A DNA stretch of 64,000 nt from Gibbsiella quercinecans (GCF_002291425.1 NZ_CP014136.1:1488001-1552000); one strand, 5' to 3'. Numbered from the stretch's first letter, positions 23,992 through 33,393 are shown. Numbers and translations: made by a program. The notes: a model not told the origin generated them from the sequence alone.

Positions 23992-25241
23992 GCAGCGACA
24001 GTGAATTGTTGGCCCAGCGCGAACGCCTGCTGGGCGGCGGCTACCGCCTGTTTTATCAACGCCCGCTGCACCCGGTGCGTGGTGAAGGCGTGTGGTTGTT
24101 CGACGCCGAAGGGCGGCGCTATCTGGATATGTATAACAATGTCGCCTCGGTTGGCCATTGCCACCCGGCGGTGGTGGAAGCGATCGCCCAACAGGCCGCC
24201 CAGCTCAATACGCATACCCGCTATCTGCATGAGGCGATCGTCGAATATGCGCAAACGCTGCTGCAAGAATTCCCGCCCGAGCTGGGCAATCTGACCATGA
24301 CCTGCAGCGGCAGCGAGGCCAACGATCTGGCGCTGCGCATCGCCCGCGAGATCACCGGCGGTACCGTCGCCATCGTCACCCGCTGGGCCTATCACGGCGT
24401 GACCAGCGCCATCTCTGCCCTTTCGCCTTCGCTCGGCATCACGCTGGGCGACCCGGTGCGGACGATCGACGCCCCCGACAGCTACCGCCAGCCAGGGCAA
24501 TGGCTGAACAGCCTGCGCCAGGTGCTGGATGCGTTGCAGCAGGCCGGGCAGCGGCCGGCGGCGCTGCTGATGGATACCATCTATTCCAGCGATGGCGTGT
24601 TCAGCCCGCTGCCGGGGGAAATGCAGCAGGCCGCAGCGCTGATCCGCGCCGCCGGTGGTCTGTTCATCGCCGATGAAGTGCAGGCGGGCTTTGCCCGCAC
24701 CGGCAGCCATTTCTGGGGCTTCGCCCGCCATGGCGTGGTGCCGGATATAGTGACCATGGGCAAACCGATGGGCAACGGCCACCCGGTGGCCGGGGTGGTC
24801 GGCCGCCCGGCGCTGTTCAGCGAATTCGGCCAGCGCCAACGCTACTTTAATACCTTCGGCGGCAACCCGGTCTCCTGCCGCGCCGCGCAGGCGGTGTTGC
24901 AGGTGATCCGCAACGAAAAGCTGCAGCAAAACGCCGAAAGCAGCGGGGAAAAACTGCGCCACGGCCTGCGCCAGCTTGCCGAACGCTACCCGCTGATTGG
25001 CGACGTGCGGGGCGCCGGGCTGTTTATCGGCGTGGAGCTGGTGACCGATCGCGCGCAGAAAACGCCGGCAACGCTGCTGGCCGCCCAGGCGGTTAACCTG
25101 CTGCGCGAACGCGGCGTGTTAATCAGCACCACGGGTCCGCAGGCCAACATCCTGAAAATCCGCCCGCCGCTGGTGTTTAACCAACAGCACTGCAGCCTGT
25201 TCCTGGAAACGCTGGAAGGCGTGCTGGCTACGTTGCATTAA
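23988..25241 (+). CDS. Class III aminotransferase-fold PLP enzyme, probable amino-alcohol-phosphate phospho-lyase
   Basis: 417 residues. Family marks include YLDMYNNVASVGHCHPAVVEAI at the start of the fold, the Asp of IADEVQAGFARTG, and the PLP lysine in VTMGKPMGNGHPVAGV, followed by YFNTFGGNPVSCRAA. The wording GKPMGNGHP and VGHCHP is typical of the AGXT2L subgroup, which in animals are ethanolamine-phosphate and phosphohydroxylysine phospho-lyases rather than transaminases. Together with the kinase immediately upstream this supports release of ammonia, phosphate and an aldehyde from a phosphorylated amino alcohol. A true transaminase remains possible. Confidence 0.82.
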   Translation: MSSDSELLAQRERLLGGGYRLFYQRPLHPVRGEGVWLFDAEGRRYLDMYNNVASVGHCHPAVVEAIAQQAAQLNTHTRYLHEAIVEYAQTLLQEFPPELGNLTMTCSGSEANDLALRIAREITGGTVAIVTRWAYHGVTSAISALSPSLGITLGDPVRTIDAPDSYRQPGQWLNSLRQVLDALQQAGQRPAALLMDTIYSSDGVFSPLPGEMQQAAALIRAAGGLFIADEVQAGFARTGSHFWGFARHGVVPDIVTMGKPMGNGHPVAGVVGRPALFSEFGQRQRYFNTFGGNPVSCRAAQAVLQVIRNEKLQQNAESSGEKLRHGLRQLAERYPLIGDVRGAGLFIGVELVTDRAQKTPATLLAAQAVNLLRERGVLISTTGPQANILKIRPPLVFNQQHCSLFLETLEGVLATLH

Positions 25242-25288
25242 CCCGCTAACCACACCGTCGCCATCCCCTCCCCATCGCTAAACCGACG

Positions 25289-25309
25289 AGGCCGCCCCAG
25301 CGGCGGCCT
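25289..25309 (+). terminator. Hairpin after the aminotransferase gene
   Basis: AGGCCGCC and GGCGGCCT around a 5-base loop, 47 bases past the stop. Only two T follow, so it may be a weak or Rho-assisted end. The rest of 25310-25633 holds no gene and must contain the promoter of the next operon. Confidence 0.5.
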
Positions 25310-25550
25310 TATCCTGCCCACTGCACCATTTTTATGCGCCCGCTGCGTAATCGGGGTGCAAAACGCGCTTTGCCGGCGCTGCCCCCTGCTGCGATAGCGC
25401 GCCGTTCCGCGGCCCCATTGCACAATTTTTCACCCGCCCGATAGCCTGCCGCAGCGCGGCTGTTTGCCGCCAGGCAAAAAAAGTTGCCGGAAAATTCCGC
25501 GCAGGCTCGTCAAAAGGGCCTGCTTCTTGCAAAGAACAAGCAAGATACAC

Positions 25551-25561
25551 TTGGTATGCCA
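25551..25561. promoter_or_regulatory. Candidate FCD-GntR operator upstream of the second polyamine-type operon
   Basis: TTGGTATGCCA, followed by TTTGAATACA, lies 72 bases before the binding-protein start. The same 11-mer occurs between pxpA and pxpB (49210-49220). Its partly palindromic TTGG..CCA(A) form resembles sites of FadR-family regulators, and such a regulator is encoded inside this operon (29523-30230). Binding is inference. Confidence 0.35.
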
Positions 25562-25633
25562 TTTGAATACATAAGAAGTGCCAACAACATGACCGTTTCA
25601 GCGTCTTCACCATTCACCAGGGGAAATGCACAC

Positions 25634-26686
25634 ATGAAATCGTTGATCAAAGCGAGTGGCCTCGCACTTGGGCTGCTCACCGTATGCCACAGTTTTTCCG
25701 TCGCCGCCGCTGAAGAGTTGAACTTCGCCAGTTGGGGCGGCGCCTATCAAAAAGCCATCAGCCAGGCGTGGCTGGCGCCCTTTAGCCAGGAAACCGGCAT
25801 TAGCGTGGTGGAAGATACCGATCCCCAAGTCAGCAAGCTCAAGGCCATGCAGGACACCCATACCGTGCAGTGGGACGTGGTGACCGAAAATGGCTCGCGG
25901 CTGGTGCGTGGCATCAAGCTGGGGGTGTTTGAAAAAATCACCCCGCAGATGGTCAATCAGGATCACGTGATCCCCGGCGCACGCAACGATTACGGCGTGC
26001 CCTCCGAGATTTTCTCCACGCTGATCGGCTTTTCCACCGCTGCGTTCCCCGACGGCAAGCCGCAGCCCAAAACCTTTGCCGATTTCTGGAACGTGGAAAA
26101 ATTTCCCGGCAAACGCACGCTGCAGGATGAACCGGCCACGGTAATAGAAGCAGCACTGATCGCCGACGGCGTGAAACCGGAAGAGGTCTACAACGTGCTG
26201 AATACGCCGCAAGGGGTGGATCGCGCGATGGCGCAGATAGAAAAGATCAAACCCTATGTCGCCATGTGGTGGAAGAACGGCGCTCAGCCGGTGCAGGCGC
26301 TGGCCAGCGGCGAAGTGCAGATGGCGCTGGGCTGGAATGGCCGTTTCCAGGCGGGCATCGATTCCGGCCTGCCGATCAAAATGTCGTGGGATAACGCCGT
26401 TGCCCAGGTGGGCTATTTTGCGCTGGTGAAAGGCGCTCCGCATCGCGACGCGGCGATCAAACTGATGAACTACATGATCACCCCGCAGCGCCAGGCCGAG
26501 TTCAGCAAATATATCGCCTATGGCCCCACCACCACTGAAGCGATGCAATACATCGACGATGCGCGCAAGGCCCGCCTGCCCTCCACGCCGGAGCGCCTGG
26601 CGAACACGCTGTTTATGGACGCTGACTGGTGGGACAAGCACGGGCCGGCGATCGTCGAGCGCTATAACCAGATCCGCGCGCAATAA
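25634..26686 (+). CDS. Polyamine-type periplasmic binding protein of the second system
   Basis: 350 residues from the ATG at 25634 (AGGGG upstream); the longer frame adds 50 residues before the signal peptide and is rejected. The signal ends near AAA at about residue 25, and the mature protein starts EELNFASWGGAYQKAISQAW, the SBP_bac_8 pattern of spermidine/putrescine-type receptors. It resembles the protein at 18909-19937 in FPGKRTLQDEP and IADGVKPEEVYNVL, so the two systems are distant paralogues. Ligand unknown. Confidence 0.9.
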   Translation: MKSLIKASGLALGLLTVCHSFSVAAAEELNFASWGGAYQKAISQAWLAPFSQETGISVVEDTDPQVSKLKAMQDTHTVQWDVVTENGSRLVRGIKLGVFEKITPQMVNQDHVIPGARNDYGVPSEIFSTLIGFSTAAFPDGKPQPKTFADFWNVEKFPGKRTLQDEPATVIEAALIADGVKPEEVYNVLNTPQGVDRAMAQIEKIKPYVAMWWKNGAQPVQALASGEVQMALGWNGRFQAGIDSGLPIKMSWDNAVAQVGYFALVKGAPHRDAAIKLMNYMITPQRQAEFSKYIAYGPTTTEAMQYIDDARKARLPSTPERLANTLFMDADWWDKHGPAIVERYNQIRAQ

Positions 26687-26762
26687 CGCCGTTTCATTCA
26701 CAGCGATTGAAACCCACCCTGCGCAACCGGGGCGGTATCCGCCCCTCTAAACGGAGCCCGTT

Positions 26763-28475
26763 ATGGTAGTGAATACCTTCGCGCAATCCCCTGCGGCCCC
26801 ACCCCGCGCCCGATGGCGGGGGGCAGCCTTCCTGGCAACGCTGCCGCTGCTGCTTTTCTTGTTGCTGTTTTTCGTCTGGCCGATTCTGGGGCTGCTGAAA
26901 GAAGGCTTTCTGGTCGACGGCCAGTGGAGCCTGGCGCATTATCTGCACCTGTGGAACACGCCGGTGTACCGGCTGGTGCTGGAGAATACCTTTTTTATCG
27001 CGCTGGCCGTGACGCTGGGCTGCATCATCACCAGTTACCCACTGGCCTGGCTGATGGCCGCCGTGCGCCCGGCGATGACCAAATTCCTGTTTTTCGCCAT
27101 TCTGCTGCCGTTCTGGTCCAGCGCGCTGGTGCGCACCACCGGCTGGATAGCGCTGCTGCAGCAAAACGGCCCGCTCAATACCCTGCTGATGACGGTGCAC
27201 ATTACCCAACAGCCGATCGCCTTCTTATATAACTTCACCGCCGTGATGATCGGCATGGTGCACGTCCTGATGCCGTTTATCGTGCTGCCGCTATATGCCT
27301 CCTTCCGTTCGCTGGACAGCACGCTACTGCTGGCGGCCAAAAGCCTGGGTGCCGATGCGCCGGGCATTTTCTTCCGCGTGATCCTGCCGCTGACGCGCCC
27401 CGGCATGGTGGCCGGCGCCATTATCGTGTTTATGAATGCGGTGGGCTATTACATCACCCCCTCTCTGATGGGCGGCCCGGCCCAGCGCATGATGGCCAGC
27501 CTGATTTCATACAACATTACGGAAGAGTTGAACTGGGGCATCGCCGCCGCACTGGCCTGCGTGCTGCTGCTGGCAACGCTGTTGGCGCTATGGGTGTTCA
27601 ACACCCTGTTTGGCCTGAATTCGCTGATGGCGGGCAGCAGCGCCAAAGGTAGCCAGTCGGCCATCAACGCCGTGCCGAGCGGCGCCGGCGGCAAGGCCTG
27701 CGCCCTGGCCGGCACCCTGGTGGCGGTGTTTCTGATCCTGCCGCTGGTGATTGTTATCCCGATGAGCTTCGGCACCAACGAATTCCCCACCTTCCCGCCG
27801 CCGCAGTACGGATTGCGCTGGTACGTGCACTTCTTTACCGACGCCAAGTGGATGGCCGCGCTGGGGCAAAGCGTACACATCGGCCTGCTGGTTACGCTGC
27901 TGTCGATGCTGCTGGGCGCCAGTGCGGCGCTGGGGCTGCACAAACTCAGCGGCCCGCGCCGCAGCTGGCTGGAAACGCTGTTTATCATCCCGATGTCGGT
28001 GCCCGCCATTATCATCGCCGTGGCGCTCTATTACCTGTGCGGCCCGTTGGGGCTGATTAACAACTCCGTGGCGCTGATCATCGGCCATACCGTCCTGGCG
28101 ACCCCCTACACCTTCATTACGCTCAGCGCCGCGCTGAAGAGTTTTGATAAAAACCTGGAGCTGGCTGCCTACAGCCTGGGCGCGCCACCGTGGCAGATGT
28201 TCCGCCGGGTGATGCTGCCGGCGCTGCTACCGGGGCTTATCAGCGGCGCCATCTTCGCCTTCGTCACCTCGTTTGACGACGTGATCATGGCGCTGTTCCT
28301 GACCACCATCCGCAACCGCACGCTGCCCAAACTGATGTATGAAGGGCTGGCGTTTGATTTTGATCCGACGGTGATTGCCGCCTCCTGCGTGCTGATCGCC
28401 GCCACCGCGGGCATCCTGCTGTTGCAGAGCCTGCTGACCGCTCACGGAGGCAAACATGCAGATTCAGCAAGGTAA
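26763..28475 (+). CDS. Fused double ABC permease (PotB-PotC in one chain)
   Basis: 570 residues containing two complete permease units. Unit 1 (about 20-285) has the EAA loop LLLAAKSLGADAPGIFFRVILP; a short Ser/Ala/Gly linker at about 290-310 follows; unit 2 (about 310-560) has the EAA loop NLELAAYSLGAPPWQMFRRVMLPALLPG. Twelve or so membrane segments in all. Most relatives encode the two halves as separate genes, as does the paralogous system at 20001-22113. It overlaps the ATPase gene by 20 bases. Confidence 0.9.
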   Translation: MVVNTFAQSPAAPPRARWRGAAFLATLPLLLFLLLFFVWPILGLLKEGFLVDGQWSLAHYLHLWNTPVYRLVLENTFFIALAVTLGCIITSYPLAWLMAAVRPAMTKFLFFAILLPFWSSALVRTTGWIALLQQNGPLNTLLMTVHITQQPIAFLYNFTAVMIGMVHVLMPFIVLPLYASFRSLDSTLLLAAKSLGADAPGIFFRVILPLTRPGMVAGAIIVFMNAVGYYITPSLMGGPAQRMMASLISYNITEELNWGIAAALACVLLLATLLALWVFNTLFGLNSLMAGSSAKGSQSAINAVPSGAGGKACALAGTLVAVFLILPLVIVIPMSFGTNEFPTFPPPQYGLRWYVHFFTDAKWMAALGQSVHIGLLVTLLSMLLGASAALGLHKLSGPRRSWLETLFIIPMSVPAIIIAVALYYLCGPLGLINNSVALIIGHTVLATPYTFITLSAALKSFDKNLELAAYSLGAPPWQMFRRVMLPALLPGLISGAIFAFVTSFDDVIMALFLTTIRNRTLPKLMYEGLAFDFDPTVIAASCVLIAATAGILLLQSLLTAHGGKHADSAR

Positions 28476-29457
28476 AGACGTCGCGTTGGCAAACATCCGC
28501 AAAACCTACGGCCAAACGGTGGCGATCCCGCAGCTCAATCTGGCCGTCGCGCGCGGGGAATTCTGCACGCTGCTGGGGGCTTCAGGCTCCGGCAAAACCA
28601 CCTTGCTAAAAATTATCGCCGGTTTTGAACAGCCGGATGCCGGCAACGTGATCATCGCCGGCAAAAACGTCACCCGCGATCGCATCGCCGATCGCAACAT
28701 CGGCATGGTGTTCCAGAACTACGCGCTGTTCCCCCACATGTCGGTTTTCGAGAATGTGGCCTTCCCGCTGCGTATGCGCCGGCTGGCCAAAGAAGACATC
28801 AACCGCCGGGTGGGTGATGCGCTGGCGCTGGTCAGCCTGGGCGATTACCCGCAGCGGCTGCCCGGCGAACTTTCCGGCGGCCAACAGCAGCGTGCCGCGC
28901 TGGCCCGGGCGCTGGTGTTTAACCCGGATATTCTGCTGATGGATGAACCCCTCGGCGCGCTGGATAAAAACCTGCGCCAATCCATCCAGTTACAAATCAA
29001 ACAGTTGCACCAGGAGTTGGGGCTGACAGTGGTGTTCGTCACCCACGATCAGGAAGAAGCGATGAACCTGTCGGATCGCATTGTGATCATGGATAAAGGC
29101 CAAATCGTCGGCGCCGGTAGCCCGCAGGCGCTGTATCGCCAGCCCGATAGCCGTTTTATCGCCGGCTTTCTCGGCGAGTGCAACTTTATCGATAGGCCGG
29201 ACGGGCAAACGCTGGGAGTGCGCCCTGAGCACCTGTTGGTCGGCGAGGCCAGCCTCGGCGCCAGCCAACGCTTCAACGCGGCGCTTAAAATGGCGACCTT
29301 CTGCGGCCTGCACTGGAAACTGCTGTTCGATTTCCAGAGCAAAACCCTGGTGGCCTATGCGCCCGCCAACGCGCCGGCCGCCCTGCGCACGCCGGGGCAA
29401 ACGCTGACGCTGGGTTTTCTGGCGGAACACGCCATGGCCTTTGCGCAAAGCGCATGA
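28456..29457 (+). CDS. Polyamine-type ABC importer ATPase of the second system
   Basis: 333 residues. Walker A GASGSGKTT lies near residue 40, signature LSGGQQQR, Walker B ILLMDEPLGALD and switch region VTHDQEEAM. The C-terminal TOBE domain (LGVRPEHLLVGE) is shorter than in PotA. The start ATG lies inside the permease gene 20 bases before its stop, with GGAGG ahead of it, so the two are translationally coupled. It energises the fused permease. Confidence 0.92.
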   Translation: MQIQQGKDVALANIRKTYGQTVAIPQLNLAVARGEFCTLLGASGSGKTTLLKIIAGFEQPDAGNVIIAGKNVTRDRIADRNIGMVFQNYALFPHMSVFENVAFPLRMRRLAKEDINRRVGDALALVSLGDYPQRLPGELSGGQQQRAALARALVFNPDILLMDEPLGALDKNLRQSIQLQIKQLHQELGLTVVFVTHDQEEAMNLSDRIVIMDKGQIVGAGSPQALYRQPDSRFIAGFLGECNFIDRPDGQTLGVRPEHLLVGEASLGASQRFNAALKMATFCGLHWKLLFDFQSKTLVAYAPANAPAALRTPGQTLTLGFLAEHAMAFAQSA

Positions 29458-29522
29458 AGCCATCGGCGCAACCGGCCGCTATACCACGGCCAAACCTTCA
29501 CGCCTTCGGCAAGGGGAACGCT

Positions 29523-30230
29523 ATGCAGCCAACAGAAACGCCGTTGAACGAGTTGCTTCTGGCTAAGCGGGGGCAGGATCTCACCGAAGCGACCTATCGG
29601 CGCCTGCTTAATATGATCCAACTGGGCCGCATCCCCACCAACGTGCCGCTGCAGGAGCGTGCGTTGGCCAGCGCCCTCGGCGTCTCGCGCACCCCGCTGC
29701 GGGAGGCGTTCAGCCGGCTGGTCGGCGGCGGCTTTGCCAGCCGCATTGGGCGCGGGCAACTGATGGTGAAAGAGCCCACGCTGCACGAATACCTGGAAAT
29801 CCTGCACCTGCGCGCGCTGCTGGAGGGCGAAGCGGCCTTTATGGCGACGGGCAACATCCCGCAGGCACAGGTGGAAAATGTGATACAGGCGCTGCAAACC
29901 CACCTGCAAGCGCGCGACTTTTCCGCCGAAGAAAACCACCGTATCGATAACCTGGTGCACCTGACCATTGCCGCCCACTGCGGCAGCGCGCAAATGGAAA
30001 GCCTGATTTTCGATCTGCGCATCAAGGCGCGCACGTTCGATCAAAACGGCAGCATCGCCCGCTTCGAGCCGGGCTGCCGCGAACATCTCCAACTGATGGA
30101 GTGCATCCGCGCCAACGATGCCAACGGCGCCCGCCAGGCGATGGCGCACCACCTGACTCAAGTCCGCGCCAGCATCGTGGCGCGGTTTACCTCACTGTTA
30201 CCGGGGAGCATCACCGCATGCAAAAACTGA
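29523..30230 (+). CDS. GntR/FadR-family (FCD) transcription regulator
   Basis: 235 residues from the ATG at 29523, which has AAGGGGAA upstream; an ATG at 29454 would add 23 residues of low likelihood. The winged helix is at about 20-85 (LLNMIQLGRIPTNVPLQERALASALGVSRTPLREAFSRL), and the FCD ligand domain follows (YLEILHLRALLEGEAAFMA, HRIDNLVHLTIAAHCG). Position within the operon suggests autoregulation by a pathway intermediate, typically a small acid. It overlaps the next gene by 13 bases. Confidence 0.88.
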   Translation: MQPTETPLNELLLAKRGQDLTEATYRRLLNMIQLGRIPTNVPLQERALASALGVSRTPLREAFSRLVGGGFASRIGRGQLMVKEPTLHEYLEILHLRALLEGEAAFMATGNIPQAQVENVIQALQTHLQARDFSAEENHRIDNLVHLTIAAHCGSAQMESLIFDLRIKARTFDQNGSIARFEPGCREHLQLMECIRANDANGARQAMAHHLTQVRASIVARFTSLLPGSITACKN

Positions 30231-31156
30231 CTGAACAGGCCAAGGGGGTGTACATCATCTCCGCCACGCCCTTTACCGACAGCGGCGAACTGGATTTGGC
30301 CAGCGCCGATACCCTGACCGATTTCTACCTGGAAAAGGGAGTGGACGGCATCACCATCCTCGGCATTCTCGGCGAAGCCCACAAGCTGACCGAAGAGGAA
30401 ACCGAGCAATTCATGCAACGCGTGCTGACGCGGGTTAACGGCCGGGTGCCGGTGATCGTCGGCGTGAGCCACCCTTCGCATCGCCACGTGGAACGCCTGG
30501 CTAAAAAGGCCATGGCCTGCGGCGCCGCGGGCGTGATGCTGGCGCCGGCGCCCAACCTGAAAACCGATCCGCAGGTGGAAAACTATTTCCTCACCATCGG
30601 CGAACTGCTCGGCCCGGACATTCCTCTCTGCCTGCAGGACTACCCGCAATCAACCGGCGTCTATACCTCGGTGCCGGTCATGCTGCGGCTGATTGAAGCA
30701 CTGCCGCAGTTGGTGATGCTCAAGCACGAAGAGCTTTCCGGCATGGGCAAGCTCAGCCAACTGCGCCGGCAAAGCGCCGAGCGGGGGCTGCGCCGCATCA
30801 GTATTTTGGTCGGCAATGGCGGGCTGTTTTTGCCCCAGGAATTGGCGCGCGGCGCCGACGGCGCAATGACCGGCTTCGCCTGGCCGGAAATGCTGGTGCA
30901 AGTTTGCCGCGCCTATGCCGAAGGGGATGCAACGCGCGGCGAAGATATTTTTGATCGCTATCTGCCGCTGCTGCGCCATGAGTTCCAGTACGGCATTGGG
31001 TTGGCGCTGCGTAAGGAAACCCTGCGCCGCCGCGGTGCGATACAGCACGCGCGGGTGCGCCCAGCCGGCCCGGCGCTGGACCAAAACGATCTGGATGAAC
31101 TGACCGGCCTGATCGACAGGCTGAAACAAAAATTACAGCAAGGGGGAGTGCAATAA
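30218..31156 (+). CDS. DapA/N-acetylneuraminate-lyase family aldolase or dehydratase
   Basis: 312 residues, TIM-barrel DHDPS family. The Schiff-base lysine is in VMLKHEE, the conserved Tyr in LCLQDYPQ, and the carboxylate-binding GILGEAHKLTEEE replaces the usual G-T-T-GE, so true dihydrodipicolinate synthase is unlikely. Such proteins cleave or dehydrate 2-keto acids. I took the ATG at 30218 because the reading frame upstream overlaps the regulator. Functional partners are the SDR and D-aminoacylase downstream; the substrate is unknown. Confidence 0.82.
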   Translation: MQKLTEQAKGVYIISATPFTDSGELDLASADTLTDFYLEKGVDGITILGILGEAHKLTEEETEQFMQRVLTRVNGRVPVIVGVSHPSHRHVERLAKKAMACGAAGVMLAPAPNLKTDPQVENYFLTIGELLGPDIPLCLQDYPQSTGVYTSVPVMLRLIEALPQLVMLKHEELSGMGKLSQLRRQSAERGLRRISILVGNGGLFLPQELARGADGAMTGFAWPEMLVQVCRAYAEGDATRGEDIFDRYLPLLRHEFQYGIGLALRKETLRRRGAIQHARVRPAGPALDQNDLDELTGLIDRLKQKLQQGGVQ

Positions 31157-31941
31157 TGGATCTGATGATCGCGGATAAAGTGGCGCTGGTATGCGGCGCG
31201 GGCAGCGGCCTGGGCCGTGCGATAGCCGTTGCGCTGGCGGCCGAAGGCGTGACCGTGGCGGTGACCGGGCGCAACATGGACAAACTGGCGCACACGGTGC
31301 AGCTTATCGAACAGGCCGGCGGCAAGGCCAGCGCCTGGGCGCTGGATCTCACGCAGCCGGAAAGCTTTGCCGCCACCCTCGGCCAGATACGCCAGGTGCA
31401 CGGCGCGATTACCATCCTGGTGAATAACTCCGGCGGCCCGGCGCCTTCGACTGCCGCCGGCGTGCCCGCCGAGGTATGGCAAAACCAGTTTAACGCCATG
31501 GTCAGCGCGCTGATCCAACTGACCGATCAGATCCTGCCGGATATGATCGCCGCCGGCTGGGGGCGGATCATCACCAGCACATCATCCGGCGTGGTGGCGC
31601 CTATCGCCAATCTGGCGGTTTCCAACGCGCTGCGCCTGGCACTGGTGGGCTGGTCTAAAACGCTGGCGGCGGAAGTGGCGCCGCACGGCATCACCGCCAA
31701 TATTCTGGTGCCGGGGCGCATCGCAACCGACCGCGTCGCACAGTTGGACGCCGCCCGCGCCGGGCGCGAACAGACGGCGGTCGAGGATGTGCAGGCCAAA
31801 AGCCGCGCCGCTATCCCCGCCGGGCGCTATGGCCAGCCACAAGAGTACGGCGCGGTGGCCGCCTTTCTCGCCAGCCAGCAGGCTTCCTTTATCACCGGCA
31901 GCATTTTGCGGGTGGATGGCGGCATGATCCCTTCACTCTAG
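31156..31941 (+). CDS. SDR-family oxidoreductase lacking the Tyr-x-x-x-Lys pair
   Basis: 261 residues with SDR layout: GAGSGLGRA for nucleotide binding, NNSG, Ser in TSTSSGVV, and the terminal ITGSILRVDGG. At the catalytic site the expected Tyr-x-x-x-Lys reads S-N-A-L-R, so both key residues are replaced. A recognised branch of FabG-like SDRs has this change. It may act by a different mechanism or be a binding protein. The start codon overlaps the last base of the preceding stop. Confidence 0.82.
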   Translation: MDLMIADKVALVCGAGSGLGRAIAVALAAEGVTVAVTGRNMDKLAHTVQLIEQAGGKASAWALDLTQPESFAATLGQIRQVHGAITILVNNSGGPAPSTAAGVPAEVWQNQFNAMVSALIQLTDQILPDMIAAGWGRIITSTSSGVVAPIANLAVSNALRLALVGWSKTLAAEVAPHGITANILVPGRIATDRVAQLDAARAGREQTAVEDVQAKSRAAIPAGRYGQPQEYGAVAAFLASQQASFITGSILRVDGGMIPSL

Positions 31942-31953
31942 GACCGGTTCCCC

Positions 31954-33393
31954 ATGGGCAATAGTTGTGTAATTCGCGGCGGCATGCTGTACGACGGCAG
32001 CGGCAACCCGCCGCAAAAAGCGGATGTGGCGATCGCTGGCCGCCATATTCAGGCGGTGGGCGCGCCGGGCACCCTGCACGGCACCCAGACGATCGACGCG
32101 CGCGGTCTGGCGCTGGCGCCGGGCTTTATTGATGTGCATACCCATGACGATCGCGCCCTGCTACAGCCCGGCATGATGACCGCCAAGCTGTCGCAGGGGG
32201 TGACCACCGTCATCACCGGCAACTGCGGCCTAAGCCTGGCGCCGGCGTCCATGGCGCAGATACCGGCGCCGCTGGATTTGATCGCCACGCCGGCCTGGCT
32301 GCGTTTCCCGCGCTTTGCCGACTACCTGGCGGCCATGGCGACCCAGGGCATCATGGTGAACGCCGCCTGCATGGTGGGGCACACCACCCTGCGCGCCAGC
32401 GTGATGCACGGCGACCTGACGCGCGAGGCCAGCGCGGCGGAATGCGCCGTCATGCGCGTGCGGCTGGAGGAAGCCTTGGCCGACGGCGCTTTCGGCTTCT
32501 CGACCGGCACCTTCTACCCCGCCGCGCGGGCAGCCACGCAGGAGGAGATCGTGGCGGTGGGCGAACCGTTGGCGCGCTATGGCGGCATTTACGCCACCCA
32601 TATGCGTAATGAGGCGGAAGCGGTGCTGGATTCGTTGGAAGAGAGCTACGCCATCGGCCGCCGCCTGGGCGTGCGGGTATTGATTTCACACCACAAGCTC
32701 GCCGGGGTGAAAAACCACGGCCGCTCGCTGGAAACCCTGGCCAGCATTCAGGCCGCCCGCGCCCGGCAGCCGCTGTCATTGGATTGCTACCCTTATAACG
32801 CGTCCTCCACCACGCTAAACCCGGCGTTTGTGGCGCGGGCTTCCCGGGTGCTGGTGAGCTGGTCAACCCCGCATCCGCATCTGGCCGGGCAGTTGCTGGC
32901 CGATATCGCCGCCCAATGGGGCGTGAGTGATGAAGCGGCGGCGGAACGGCTGATGCCGGCCGGCGCCATTTACTTCATGATGGACGAGCAGGATGTGCAG
33001 CGCATTCTGGCCTTCCCGCCGACGATGATCGGCTCTGACGGTATGCCGCACGACGAGCACCCGCATCCACGGCTGTGGGGCACGTTCCCGCGGGTATTGG
33101 GGCATTATAGTCGCGAACTCGGCCTGTTCCCGCTGCACACCGCCATCCACAAGATGAGCGGTTTACCCGCCGCCGAGCTGGGCATCCCGCTGCGCGGCCG
33201 GATTGCGCCCGGCCACTTTGCCGATCTGGTGCTGTTCAACACCGAGACGGTGCAAGACAGCGCCACTTTCGCGGAGCCTTGCACCCGGGCAACGGGGATT
33301 GAGTATGTTTGGGTGAATGGGCAATTGGCCTGGGCCGACAGGCAGGTGCAGCATGATAAGGCGGGGCAAATTGTTCGCCGAGCGCCCCAATAG
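31954..33393 (+). CDS. N-acyl-D-amino-acid deacylase (D-aminoacylase)
   Basis: 479 residues, amidohydrolase superfamily. The metal-site motif is GFIDVHTHDDRALL; the Cys of TGNCGLSLAP, the His of YATHMRNEAEAV and VLISHHKLAG, and the Asp of SDGMPHDEHPHPR match the D-aminoacylase pattern. The enzyme releases D-amino acids from N-acyl-D-amino acids. It is the last gene of the operon, 12 bases after the SDR. With an importer and a keto-acid lyase it suggests use of an acylated or D-configured amine compound. Confidence 0.88.
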   Translation: MGNSCVIRGGMLYDGSGNPPQKADVAIAGRHIQAVGAPGTLHGTQTIDARGLALAPGFIDVHTHDDRALLQPGMMTAKLSQGVTTVITGNCGLSLAPASMAQIPAPLDLIATPAWLRFPRFADYLAAMATQGIMVNAACMVGHTTLRASVMHGDLTREASAAECAVMRVRLEEALADGAFGFSTGTFYPAARAATQEEIVAVGEPLARYGGIYATHMRNEAEAVLDSLEESYAIGRRLGVRVLISHHKLAGVKNHGRSLETLASIQAARARQPLSLDCYPYNASSTTLNPAFVARASRVLVSWSTPHPHLAGQLLADIAAQWGVSDEAAAERLMPAGAIYFMMDEQDVQRILAFPPTMIGSDGMPHDEHPHPRLWGTFPRVLGHYSRELGLFPLHTAIHKMSGLPAAELGIPLRGRIAPGHFADLVLFNTETVQDSATFAEPCTRATGIEYVWVNGQLAWADRQVQHDKAGQIVRRAPQ

